From: Streptomyces populi
GTDB taxonomy: Bacteria; Actinomycetota; Actinomycetes; Streptomycetales; Streptomycetaceae
DNA length: 64,000 nt
Direction: 5' to 3'
Assembly: GCF_002911015.1 (NCBI RefSeq)
Contig: NZ_KZ626861.1
Location: forward strand, 35,369 to 99,368
Shown piece by piece: positions 26,294 to 34,447 of the stretch. A program made the translations under genes and the position numbers. The notes under the pieces were generated by a model. The model was not told where the DNA came from. It did no database searches and saw nothing but the letters and a program-made list of their open reading frames with translations. Positions within the stretch are counted from its first letter, which is position 1, and each line of letters begins with the position of its first letter.

Positions 26294-27679
26294 TCAGCGC
26301 AGGTGCGAGGTGTCGTTGAACAGCCGGACGCTCGCGTTGCCGTCCGCGTAGTACGCGACCGCCGAGAGCGACGCCGCCGACAGCTCCATCCGGAACAGCG
26401 ACTCCGGCGGGGCTCCGAGGGCCAGCCGTACGAGGGTCTTGATCGGGGTGACGTGGGTGACGAGCAGGACCGTGCGGCCCGCATAGGAGGCGATCAGCTT
26501 GTCGCGGGTGGCCGCCATGCGGTGCGCCGTCGCGGCGAAGCTCTCGCCGCCGCCGGTCGGCTCGGCCTCCGGTGAGGCGAGCCAGGCGTCCAGGTCGTCC
26601 GGGTGCCGTTCGCGCACCTCGCCGAAGGTCAGCCCCTCCCAGGCGCCGAAGTCCGTCTCGCGCAGACCGTCCTCGACGACGACGTCGAGGCCGAGACGGG
26701 CGGCGACGACTCCCGCGGTCTGGCGGGTCCGGGCCAGCGGCGAGGCCACGATCGCCTGGATGGTGCCGCGCGCCGCCAGCGCCGCGGCCACCCGCTCCGC
26801 CTGCTCCCGGCCCGCGTCGGACAGCGAGGGGTCGCTGCCGCCGCTGCCCGAGAACCGCTTCTGCGGGGTCAGCGGGGTCTCGCCGTGCCGCAGCAGGACG
26901 AAGGTGGCGGGGGCGCCCATGTCGGGAGGCGCGCTCCAGCCCGCGGCCGGCGTCGTCGTGCGTTCCGAGGCCACGTTCCTCGCGGCCCGCTCGTCGTCGT
27001 CCGCCTTTCCGGCGGCCGGGATCGCGGCTTCGCCGCCGGAAGCGGGGGTGCCGCCCGACGCCGTGGGTCGGGTGCCGCTCGCCGCGGGCCGGTCGCGCAG
27101 TTCCCCGCGCCCCTGGTGGGGCGACTCGGCGCGGGTTTCCTTCAGGGCCGCGCGGGCCTTCGCCGCGCCCGCCGCCGCGTCGCCGGGTGGGCCCGTCGGC
27201 TCCGGCGCCGCGGCGCGGGCCGCGCGGGCGTCCAGTTCGGCCGTCGACGCCGACGGCGACCAGGCCTCGCCCCGCCTGCCCGCGTCCATCGCCTCGTTGG
27301 CCAGCCGGTCCGCGTGCTTGTTGCGCTCGCGCGGGATCCACTCGTACGTGACCTGGGAGGCCGGAAGGACCCCGGCCGCGCGCGCGGCCAGGGGCTTCAT
27401 GTCCGGGTGCTTGATCTTCCAGCGCCCGGACATCTGCTCGACGACGAGCTTGGAGTCCATCCGGACCCTGACGCGCGCGGTCGCGTCGAGGTCGCGGGCC
27501 GCCTCGAGACCGGCGACCAGGCCCCGGTACTCGGCGACGTTGTTGGTGGCGACGCCGATGTACTCGGCGCGCTCCGCCAGCGTCTCCCCGGTGGCCGCGT
27601 CGATGACCACGGAACCGTAGCCCGCGGGCCCCGGGTTGCCCCGGGAACCTCCGTCGGCCTCGACGATGAACTCCCGCAC
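26294..27679 (-). CDS. Bifunctional RNase H/acid phosphatase
   Basis: A 461-residue fusion. Residues 1-135 are RNase HI: catalytic acids in FIVEADGGSRGNPGPAGYG, NNVAEYRG, VRMDSKLVVEQMSG and NKHADRLANEA. A Pro/Ala-rich linker (about 140-255) joins it to a histidine phosphatase (CobC/phosphoglycerate-mutase-like) with LLRHGETPLT and the second histidine in LLVTHVTPIKTL. The same fusion is known from actinobacteria. The linker contains an in-frame copy of a sequence resembling a Streptomyces intergenic repeat. The phosphatase substrate may be alpha-ribazole phosphate. Same strand and close to the zinc-ribbon gene. Confidence 0.92.
   Translation of the reverse strand: MREFIVEADGGSRGNPGPAGYGSVVIDAATGETLAERAEYIGVATNNVAEYRGLVAGLEAARDLDATARVRVRMDSKLVVEQMSGRWKIKHPDMKPLAARAAGVLPASQVTYEWIPRERNKHADRLANEAMDAGRRGEAWSPSASTAELDARAARAAAPEPTGPPGDAAAGAAKARAALKETRAESPHQGRGELRDRPAASGTRPTASGGTPASGGEAAIPAAGKADDDERAARNVASERTTTPAAGWSAPPDMGAPATFVLLRHGETPLTPQKRFSGSGGSDPSLSDAGREQAERVAAALAARGTIQAIVASPLARTRQTAGVVAARLGLDVVVEDGLRETDFGAWEGLTFGEVRERHPDDLDAWLASPEAEPTGGGESFAATAHRMAATRDKLIASYAGRTVLLVTHVTPIKTLVRLALGAPPESLFRMELSAASLSAVAYYADGNASVRLFNDTSHLR
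27087..27121 (-). repeat. Intergenic-type Streptomyces repeat embedded in coding sequence
   Basis: On the minus strand the segment contains GGGGCGCGGGGAACTGCGCG flanked by CCAGG and ACCGGCC. It resembles a repeat I know as frequent between Streptomyces genes, but here it encodes the linker residues HQGRGELRDRPA of the RNase H/phosphatase fusion. Confidence 0.55.
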
Positions 27680-27691
27680 GAGTCCGACTCC

Positions 27692-28435
27692 CTACAGGCC
27701 GGACTCGGCCGTGCGCACCAGGATGCGCTGGCAGTTCTCGCAGCGCAGCACGGCGTCGGGAGCGGCCGCCTTCACCTCGTTGACCTCGGTGATGTTGAGC
27801 TCCAGGCGGCAGCCCTCGCAGCGGCGCTGGTAGAGCCGGGCGGCACCGACGCCACCCTGCTGCAGGCGCAGCTTGTCGTACAGCTTGAGGAGGTCGGCGG
27901 GCACCGTGGCGGCGATGACCTCGCGCTCCTTGGTGACCGAGGCCGTCTCGCCGTCGAACTGCTCGAAGGCGGCGTCACGGCGGGCGGTCGCGTCGTCGGT
28001 CTTCGCCTGGACGGAGGAGACCCGCTCGGTCAGCTCGGCGACCCGCTCCTGGGCGGACTCACGGCGCTCCATGACCTCGAGGACGACGTCCTCCAGGTCG
28101 CCCTGGCGCTTGGCGAGGGAGACGATCTCGCGCTGGAGGTTCTCCAGGTCCTTCGGGGAGGTGACGGCGCCCGAGTCGAGGCGCTGCTGGTCGCGGACGG
28201 CACGCTGGCGCACCTGGTCGACGTCCTGCTCGGCCTTGGTCTGCTCGCGGGCGCAGTCGCTCTCCTCGGTCTGCGCGGCGACGAGCAGGTCGCGCAGCTG
28301 GGCGAGGTCCTTGTTCAGCGACTCGATCTCGGCGTGCTCGGGCAGCGACTTCCGCTTGTGCGCGAGCTGCTGCACGCGGGAGTCGAGGGACTGGACGTCG
28401 AGAAGTCGGATCTGGTCGGCGGGCGCGGCGTTCAG
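27692..28435 (-). CDS. C4-type zinc-ribbon coiled-coil protein (CT398/FlgZ-like)
   Basis: About 247 residues. A long coiled coil spans about 15-190 (charged heptads such as AREQTKAEQDVDQVRQRAVRDQQRL and LTERVSSVQAKTDDA), followed by a zinc ribbon with two CxxC pairs, CEGC and CENC (about 203-235). The function is unclear; similar proteins bind nucleic acid or export machinery. The start appears to be CTG at 28435: AGGAG lies 7 bases upstream and the codon overlaps the Nif3 stop as CTGA. No ATG, GTG or TTG fits, so the start is tentative. Confidence 0.85.
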   Translation of the reverse strand: MNAAPADQIRLLDVQSLDSRVQQLAHKRKSLPEHAEIESLNKDLAQLRDLLVAAQTEESDCAREQTKAEQDVDQVRQRAVRDQQRLDSGAVTSPKDLENLQREIVSLAKRQGDLEDVVLEVMERRESAQERVAELTERVSSVQAKTDDATARRDAAFEQFDGETASVTKEREVIAATVPADLLKLYDKLRLQQGGVGAARLYQRRCEGCRLELNITEVNEVKAAAPDAVLRCENCQRILVRTAESGL

Positions 28436-29283
28436 TTGGGGGCTCCTGTTGTGTCGTCGTGTGAGGCCGCGTGGGCGGTCCAGGGGTCGGTGACCGTCCG
28501 GGAGACGTGGACGCGCAGTCCCCATCCCTTCCGGTCGGAGATCTCGTCGAGCTGGGCGGCGGCCAGCTCGCACCAGGGCCACTCGGTGGCCCAGTGCGCC
28601 GCGTCGAGCAGCGCGAGAGGGCTGTGGGCGCGGGCCTCCGACACCGGGTGGTGCCGCAGGTCCGCGGTGAGGAAGGCGTCCACGCCGGCGGCGCGCACGT
28701 CGTCGAAGAGGCTGTCCCCGGAGCCGCCGCTGACCGCGACGGTCCGCACCAGGGCTTCGGGGTCGCCCGCGACGCGGATGCCCTGCGCGGTGGCGGGCAG
28801 CCGCTCGGCGGCCCGCGCGGCGAGTTCGCGCACGGTCAGCGGATGGTCCAGCTCGCAGACGCGGCCGAGGCCGCGGCGCCCCTCGGGGTCGGTGGTGTCC
28901 GGCACGAGGGGCCGCACGACCCTGAGGTCCAGCGCCCCGGCCAGCGCGTCGCTGACTCCCGGGTCGGCGCGGTCGGCGTTGGTGTGGGCGACGTGCAGCG
29001 CGATGTCGTTCTTGATCAGCGTGTGCACGACCCGGCCCTTGAAGGTGTCGGCCGACACGGTCGTCGTACCGCGCAGATAGAGCGGGTGGTGGGTGACGAG
29101 CAGGTCGGCTTCCAGCTTCACCGCCTCGTCGACGATGTCCTGGACCGGGTCGACGGCGAACAGGACGCGCGTGACCTCCTGGTCGGGGTCGCCGCAGACG
29201 GTGCCGACCGCGTCCCACCCCTCGGCCCGCTCGGGGGGCCAGAGGACGTCGAGCGCGGCGATGACTTCAGACAGACGGGGCAC
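28432..29283 (-). CDS. Nif3-like dinuclear metal centre protein
   Basis: A 283-residue Nif3/YbgI/DUF34 protein that forms a hexameric ring with a two-metal site. Metal ligands fall in LLVTHHPLYLRG (two His), ALHVAHTNAD (His), and late AHWATEWPWCE (His, Glu). Proposed to act as a GTP cyclohydrolase-related or RNA-related hydrolase; the function is not settled. The GTG at 29283 is preceded at 7 bases by TAGCCT, implying a leaderless mRNA. Its stop overlaps the zinc-ribbon start by 4 bases. Confidence 0.88.
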   Translation of the reverse strand: MPRLSEVIAALDVLWPPERAEGWDAVGTVCGDPDQEVTRVLFAVDPVQDIVDEAVKLEADLLVTHHPLYLRGTTTVSADTFKGRVVHTLIKNDIALHVAHTNADRADPGVSDALAGALDLRVVRPLVPDTTDPEGRRGLGRVCELDHPLTVRELAARAAERLPATAQGIRVAGDPEALVRTVAVSGGSGDSLFDDVRAAGVDAFLTADLRHHPVSEARAHSPLALLDAAHWATEWPWCELAAAQLDEISDRKGWGLRVHVSRTVTDPWTAHAASHDDTTGAPN

Positions 29284-29290
29284 GGGGAAA

Positions 29291-29296
29291 AGGCTA
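29291..29296 (-). promoter_or_regulatory. Candidate -10 element of leaderless nif3-like gene
   Basis: TAGCCT on the minus strand lies 7 bases before the GTG at 29283 without a ribosome site. Confidence 0.5.
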
Positions 29297-29562
29297 CCTG
29301 CCCCACGTCCCTGTCCGACCGGTCGCGGACCTCGGTCCCGATGTCCGGGCGGGCGGCGGACCTGCCGGACCGGTGCCGGGAAGGGCGGGCGGCACGCGGT
29401 TCCCGCCGTTCCCGGCGCGCGTCTCCCCGCCATGGTTCAGCACATCCGACCCGTTCCCTCAGGCGAATCCGAACACGGCCACCCTTATGTGTGAAGCAGC
29501 AGCCCGTCGCTCCCCCGCCTGTGCGTACGAAAACTACCTTCGTCGCCGGAGGTGACCGAACG

Positions 29563-31983
29563 ATGACGGCCGGTGCGAGAGAACCCTTGGTGCGGAGCGA
29601 GCGTGCGAACGGTGCCGGGTACGGTGGCGCCGCGAGCCGGTGGGCCGCCCCTCCCGGCTGCGTGATCACCGCCGACGGCGCCTACGGGGCACGGCTCGCC
29701 CGCGACGGCGAGTCCTGGTACCCGGAGCGCTGGACGCTGGACGGCCCCGAGCCCTACGCCGTACCGCTGCCCGGTCCGCAGCCGGAGGAGCCCGGCGCCG
29801 AGGTGCTGCCGCTGACCGACGGCAGGGTGCTGATCCACCGCGTGGACGACGGACGCCACGCCTTCTCCCTCCTGTACCCGACCGGGCCGGGCACCGGCGA
29901 GCTCCCGCTCGGCGCCGTGGAGTGCCCCGACGCCGGCACCGTGCTGCGGCTGCTGCCGCCCGCGCCGGACGGGGAACGCGCGTACGCCCTCGCGGTGGGC
30001 CGGGGGTCGACGGCGGTGTGGCTGGTGGCGGGCGGCGCGTTCGGCCCGGAGCATCTGGCCGAGGTGCCGGGCCACTGTTCGGGAGGGGTGTGGCTGGACG
30101 GCACGGGACGGCTGCTCGCGCTGGACCGCCTCCAGAACGGCCGCACGAAGACCGTGGTCGTCGACCTGGAGCGCGGCGGAGAGGTGTCGCCGCTCCTCCA
30201 GATCGCCGAGCACAGCGACGACCGGCTGCTCCTCGCGGACGCGGACAGCGGACTCCTGCTCATCCGGTCCGACGCGCCGTCCCCCGGCCGGGACCGTCTC
30301 GGCTGGGGCGTGCTCGGCAGCACCCTGCCCGTCCGCTTCCCGGACTGTCTGAACGCGACGGGCTGTTCGATCAGCCCCTTCGCGATCCAGCCGGGCCAGG
30401 TGCTGACCCCGGAGTCCTGCGCGGTCGCCCTGCGCATCGACGGACCGGGCGGCACCTGGGTGGGCATGTGGCGCCCGTCCGAACGCCGGGTCCACCACCG
30501 GCCGGCGCCCGAGGGCTGGCTGCCCGGCACCGGTCTGTGGACCGTGGAGGGGGTGCTCCGGCTGCCGTACACCACGCGGGGCGTCCCGTGCGGCGTCGCG
30601 CGGCTGGAGGCGCCCGAGGGGGTGAGGGGCCCGGGCCCGGGGGATCCGGCTCGTCCCGGCCGTCCCGCGTCGCCGCCGGTCCCCCTCCAGCAGGCACCCC
30701 TGCGGGCCGGCCCGCCGACCGCTCCGTCCCATCCCGCCCCGCGGACCGGCCCGCCGCCCCGGGCGCTCCCGGCCCCGCGGGACGAAGCGGTCCGTGCCGT
30801 CGACGGCCCCCGGGCACCGCACGCCGGTACGGGCCCCCCGCCCGAGGGCCGGGGGGCGCCGTCGACGGTGACGAGCCTCGCCGCCAGGACCTCGCCCGCC
30901 GAAGCGCGGCGGGCGGACACGGGCCCCGGCCCGGAGACGGCCGAACCGCTCCGGCCGGTCGTACGAAGCGCCCCCGAGGCCACCGCCCCGGCCCGGCCCC
31001 GGCCGAGCCGCTGGACCAGGGTGCCCCTGCCGACCGCGCCCGGGCCGGGGCGCCGGGTCGAGCCCGCCAGAACGCCCACGACCGCGCCGGACCTCTGGAC
31101 CAAGGTCGCCGAAACGCCCCCGCCCGGCATGGGCCTCAGGACCAGGGCCGACGGAGCGCTCCCGGGCGGTATGACCGTCGGTGCCGAAACCGCCGAGCCG
31201 CTTCCGCCGGCCGCGGGAACCGGTGCCGGCCCCGACGCCGAAGCCGGGACCGGCGCCGATCCGGGTTCGGGGACCGGCGCGGGCGTCCCCGCGGGTGCCG
31301 GTGCGGGTGCCCCCGCGCACGCCGGCACGGGCGTCTCCGTGGGTCCCCCTGCCGGTGTCCCCGCGCACACCGGTAGCGGCGCCGACAGGATCACGACCGC
31401 CGCGGGGCCCTCGCCGGCCGAACCGCTCCCGCCCGTCGCGGGCCCCGGTGCCCGGACCGCCGAACCGCTCCCGCCCGTCACGGGCCCCGGTGCCCGGACC
31501 GCCGAACCGCTCCCGCCCGTCGCGGGTCCAGGTGCCGGGCCCGCCGGACCGCTCCCGTCGAACCCGTGGGCCGACACCACCGGGCCCGGCCCCTGGACCA
31601 AGGTCGCCGAAACACCCCCGCCCGGCATGAGCCTCGTCACCGGGGCCGGTGGAACACGCCCGGGCGGCACCGCCCCCGGGAGCGGGAGCACCGACGCTCC
31701 GCCGGCCGTCGCCGGGTTCAGGGAGCAGGTGGCCCTGAGGCCCACGGCGAGCCGACCGGAGCTCGGCGTCGAACCGGCCTCGGCGCTCACCGCCGTGGCG
31801 CGGACGCTCACCGCCGCACCGCAGGCGCTCACGAAGCACGCGGAGCACCAGGAAGGCCCCGGGAACGGGACCGCTCCGTTCCCCGGGGGTCCGGGTGCGG
31901 TGCCTCACACAGGCGGGGAGAAAAAGGACACCACGGGCGAAGAAACGTCACCCTCCGACTTCCGTGCGGTGACCGCACGTTAG
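29563..31983 (+). CDS. Large repeat-rich hypothetical protein
   Basis: About 806 residues. The first ~350 residues look folded, with repeated beta-strand segments (GCVITADGAYGARLARDGESWYP, VLPLTDGRVLIHRVDDGRH, CSGGVWLDGTGRLLALDR, DDRLLLADADSGLLLIRS) that could form a propeller. The remainder is Pro/Ala/Gly/Thr-rich and disordered. It contains tandem 14-residue units AEPLPPVAGPGART and two copies of WTKVAETPPPGM about 165 residues apart. I do not recognise the family. The ATG is preceded by GGAGGTGA; an in-frame GTG at 29491 is the alternative. Confidence 0.75.
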   Translation: MTAGAREPLVRSERANGAGYGGAASRWAAPPGCVITADGAYGARLARDGESWYPERWTLDGPEPYAVPLPGPQPEEPGAEVLPLTDGRVLIHRVDDGRHAFSLLYPTGPGTGELPLGAVECPDAGTVLRLLPPAPDGERAYALAVGRGSTAVWLVAGGAFGPEHLAEVPGHCSGGVWLDGTGRLLALDRLQNGRTKTVVVDLERGGEVSPLLQIAEHSDDRLLLADADSGLLLIRSDAPSPGRDRLGWGVLGSTLPVRFPDCLNATGCSISPFAIQPGQVLTPESCAVALRIDGPGGTWVGMWRPSERRVHHRPAPEGWLPGTGLWTVEGVLRLPYTTRGVPCGVARLEAPEGVRGPGPGDPARPGRPASPPVPLQQAPLRAGPPTAPSHPAPRTGPPPRALPAPRDEAVRAVDGPRAPHAGTGPPPEGRGAPSTVTSLAARTSPAEARRADTGPGPETAEPLRPVVRSAPEATAPARPRPSRWTRVPLPTAPGPGRRVEPARTPTTAPDLWTKVAETPPPGMGLRTRADGALPGGMTVGAETAEPLPPAAGTGAGPDAEAGTGADPGSGTGAGVPAGAGAGAPAHAGTGVSVGPPAGVPAHTGSGADRITTAAGPSPAEPLPPVAGPGARTAEPLPPVTGPGARTAEPLPPVAGPGAGPAGPLPSNPWADTTGPGPWTKVAETPPPGMSLVTGAGGTRPGGTAPGSGSTDAPPAVAGFREQVALRPTASRPELGVEPASALTAVARTLTAAPQALTKHAEHQEGPGNGTAPFPGGPGAVPHTGGEKKDTTGEETSPSDFRAVTAR
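31417..31542 (+). repeat. Three tandem 42-base repeats in the hypothetical gene
   Basis: Units begin at 31417, 31459 and 31501 and encode AEPLPPVAGPGART-type segments; the first two differ by only a few bases (GTCGCG versus GTCACG), and the third diverges in its last ten bases. Copy-number change keeps the frame. Confidence 0.8.
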
Positions 31984-32031
31984 ACTCCCCCGGCTGTAAA
32001 GAAGGATCTTGCATACGGGGTGAACACTTCA

Positions 32032-32202
32032 ATGAACGACTCCAGCACCATGGAAGCGCCGGTCGCCGACGTCCACGAGACGTCGACGACGGGGTCCGAG
32101 GGCCACGGCAGACACCGCGGCCCGGTCTCCGGCCACGACGGCGAGGCGGCCCCTCAGGGCCGCCACCGCAAGCCGTCCGGCCAGCAGGCCACGACGGCCT
32201 GA
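32032..32202 (+). CDS. Small conserved-looking hydrophilic protein
   Basis: A 56-residue protein, MNDSSTMEAPVADVHE..., rich in His, Gly and Arg (GRHRGPVSGHDGEAAPQGRHRKP). It has no hydrophobic segment. GGGGTGA lies 9 bases before the ATG; an in-frame GTG at 32020 is possible. The repeated GRHR-P pattern is its only notable mark. It is followed directly by a strong terminator, so it looks like a real monocistronic small gene. Function unknown. Confidence 0.6.
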   Translation: MNDSSTMEAPVADVHETSTTGSEGHGRHRGPVSGHDGEAAPQGRHRKPSGQQATTA

Positions 32203-32226
32203 CGGATCCCACGGCACGCCGAACCG

Positions 32227-32267
32227 GCACACGGCCCCGCTCGCACCAGGCGAGCGGGGCCGTGTGC
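32227..32267 (+). terminator. Intrinsic terminator after the small gene
   Basis: Perfect 18-base arms (32227-32244 and 32250-32267) with a 5-base loop ACCAG. It lies 24 bases after the small-gene stop and downstream of the convergent SDR gene, so it may act in both directions. Confidence 0.85.
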
Positions 32268-32316
32268 GTGTGGGGCTCCCCCGGGTCCCACACGCGGGCG
32301 CCGTCCGGCTCCCTCG

Positions 32317-32360
32317 GCGAGGAGAGCCCTCCCGTTTCAGCGAGGAGAGCCCTCCCGTTT
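32317..32360. repeat. 23-base tandem duplication at the SDR gene stop
   Basis: GCGAGGAGAGCCCTCCCGTT occurs at 32317-32336 and again at 32340-32359, each followed by T. The SDR stop codon (TCA on the plus strand, 32337-32339) lies between the copies, so the final codons (LKREGSPR) come from one copy and the other is just downstream. Confidence 0.8.
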
Positions 32361-33287
32361 GAGCCCGAGCACCTCCGCCGCCGCGAACGTCTCGCCGCGC
32401 GGCCGGTCCGCGTAGTACGGGGTGAGCAGCGCGTCGAGTTCGTCGTGGCTGAACGTGTCCTGCTTGCTGTCGAACTTCGCCGCCACCCTGGGCCGTTCGA
32501 CGACCGCGACCATGCCGCCGTGCACCACGAGGAGCTGACCGTTGACGTGGGCGGCGGCGGGCGAGGCCAAGTAGCCCACGAGCGGGGCGACATGCTCGGG
32601 GGCGAGCGGGTCGAGGCCGTCGTCGGGCGGTCCGAAACCGGCGAAGACGTCCTCCGTCATCCGGGTGCGGGCGCGGGGGCAGATGACGTTGGCCGTGACG
32701 CCGTACTTGGCGAGCGCCAGCGCCGTCGAGGTGGTCAGGCCGACGATCCCGCCCTTGGCCGCCGCATAGTTGGGCTGTCCGGCGGAGCCGGCGAGGAACG
32801 CCTCCGAGGAGGTGTTCACGATCCGCCCGTGGACGGGTCCGCCGGCCGCCTTGGAGCGGTCCCGCCAGTGGACGGAGGCGAAGTGGGTGGTGTTGAAGTG
32901 GCCTTTGAGATGCACCCTGATGACCGAGTCCCACTCGTCCTCGGTCATCGAGAAGACCATCCGGTCGCGCAGGATGCCCGCGTTGTTGACGAGGATGTCC
33001 AGCTTCCCGAACGCGGCGACGGCCGCCCCGACCAGTTCGCGGGCCTGTTCGTGGTCGGAGACGTCCCCGGTGTGGGCGACGGCCCGGCCGCCCGCCGCCC
33101 GGATCTCGGCGGCGACCTCCTCGGCCGGTCCGGCCGAGGCCTCGCCCGAACCGTCCCGTCCGGGCCGGCCGTGGTCGTTGACGACGACGGCCGCGCCCAG
33201 CCGTCCGAGTTCCAGCGCCTCGGCCCGGCCGAGCCCGCGTCCCGCGCCGGTGACGATCGCGGTGAGCCCTTCGAGTGGCAGTGACAT
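32337..33287 (-). CDS. SDR-family 3-hydroxyacyl-CoA dehydrogenase/oxidoreductase
   Basis: A 316-residue short-chain dehydrogenase with the long insertion (NDHGRPGRDGSGEASAGPAEEV) typical of multifunctional-enzyme-like 3-hydroxyacyl-CoA dehydrogenases. NAD site TGAGRGLGRAEA (about 14), NNAG, catalytic Ser in VNTSSEA, and YAAAK (Tyr and Lys, about 172-176). It fits the third step of beta-oxidation next to the MaoC hydratase. It is the last gene of the MaoC-ADH-SDR operon (50 bases after the ADH gene). Confidence 0.9.
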   Translation of the reverse strand: MSLPLEGLTAIVTGAGRGLGRAEALELGRLGAAVVVNDHGRPGRDGSGEASAGPAEEVAAEIRAAGGRAVAHTGDVSDHEQARELVGAAVAAFGKLDILVNNAGILRDRMVFSMTEDEWDSVIRVHLKGHFNTTHFASVHWRDRSKAAGGPVHGRIVNTSSEAFLAGSAGQPNYAAAKGGIVGLTTSTALALAKYGVTANVICPRARTRMTEDVFAGFGPPDDGLDPLAPEHVAPLVGYLASPAAAHVNGQLLVVHGGMVAVVERPRVAAKFDSKQDTFSHDELDALLTPYYADRPRGETFAAAEVLGLKREGSPR

Positions 33288-33336
33288 CAGGGTCCTTAGC
33301 GGTTGTCGTGGAGGTCCGCACCGGCGGTCGCCGGGA

Positions 33337-34413
33337 TCAGATCTCTATGCACGTCCTGAGGGCGGTGCCCGAACGCATCTGGTCGAGCGCCTCGTTGATG
33401 CCGGCCAGCGGCACCCGGTGGGTGATCAGGCTCTCGAGGTCGATGCGGCCCGCGCGCCACAGGGCGATCGTGCGCTCGTAGGAGCGGAGGACGTCCCCGC
33501 CTCCGTACATGGAGGGCAGGATGCGCTTCTCGTCGAAGAACAGCTCGAACATGTTGAGCTGGAGGAAGTCGTCCATGGCGCCGGCACCGACGACGACGAG
33601 GGTGCCGCCGCGGCGGGTGTGGTCGTAGGCGGTGCGTGCGGTGGCCGACTTGCCGACGACCTCGAAGACGTAGTCGAAGCCCTCGCCCGCGGTCACCGAC
33701 TGCTTGGCGTCGGCGAGTTCGTCGGGCGAGACGGCCCTGGTGGCGCCGAAGCCGAGGGCGGCCTCGCGGCGTGAGGCGACCGGGTCGACGGCGACGATCT
33801 CCGCCGCTCCCTTGAGCCGGGCACCCTGGATCGCGGAGATGCCGACGCCTCCGCAGCCGATGACGGCGACCGACGAACCGGCCTCCACGTCGGCGGTGTT
33901 GAGGGCCGCTCCGAGTCCGGTGGTGACGCCGCAGCCGATCAGGGCGGCGATGTCGAAGGGCACGTCGTCGGGGACGGGGACCGCGCAGCCCGCGGCGACG
34001 ACGACCTCCTCGGCGAAGGTGCCGGTGCCGGCGAAGCCGAAGACGTCACCGCCGGGGCGCTTGAAGTTGGGGGTGCCCGCGTTCATGAATCCGGCCAGGC
34101 ACAGTTCGGTCTGGCCCCTCTTGCAGGAGGGACAGGCGCCGCAGGCGGGCAGCCAGCAGATGACGACGCGGTCGCCGGGCTTCACATGGGTGACGCCCTC
34201 GCCGACCTCGGTGATCTGTCCGGCGCCCTCGTGTCCGGGCACGAACGGCGCGGGCTGGGGCAGCACACCGTTCATCGCCGAGAGGTCCGAGTGGCACAGG
34301 CCCGTGGCCCGCACCCGGACGCGCACCTTGCCGGGCCCGAAGCCCACCGCCTCGACGTCGTCGAGGACCTCGAGCTTGTCCTGGCCTGTCTCGTGCAGTA
34401 CGGCTGCGCGCAT
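33337..34413 (-). CDS. Zinc-dependent alcohol dehydrogenase (class III-like MDR family)
   Basis: A 358-residue medium-chain dehydrogenase. Catalytic zinc ligands: Cys in GLCHSDLSAMNG (about 40), His in VPGHEGAGQI, and a later Cys in ALIGCGVTTG. The structural zinc lobe CGACPSCKRGQTELC is intact. The NAD site is VIGCGGVGISAIQGA. It oxidises a primary or secondary alcohol, perhaps in degrading a sterol or branched substrate given its neighbours. Middle gene of a three-gene operon whose promoter carries a KstR-like site. Confidence 0.92.
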   Translation of the reverse strand: MRAAVLHETGQDKLEVLDDVEAVGFGPGKVRVRVRATGLCHSDLSAMNGVLPQPAPFVPGHEGAGQITEVGEGVTHVKPGDRVVICWLPACGACPSCKRGQTELCLAGFMNAGTPNFKRPGGDVFGFAGTGTFAEEVVVAAGCAVPVPDDVPFDIAALIGCGVTTGLGAALNTADVEAGSSVAVIGCGGVGISAIQGARLKGAAEIVAVDPVASRREAALGFGATRAVSPDELADAKQSVTAGEGFDYVFEVVGKSATARTAYDHTRRGGTLVVVGAGAMDDFLQLNMFELFFDEKRILPSMYGGGDVLRSYERTIALWRAGRIDLESLITHRVPLAGINEALDQMRSGTALRTCIEI

Positions 34414-34447
34414 GGTGCGGCTCCCCTCAGGACGGTTCGTACGGCTG

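Noticed and set aside
31081..31640. A CRISPR-like array in the repeat-rich hypothetical gene
   Set aside because: The repeats are contiguous 42-base coding units with no unique spacers, so it is a protein repeat.
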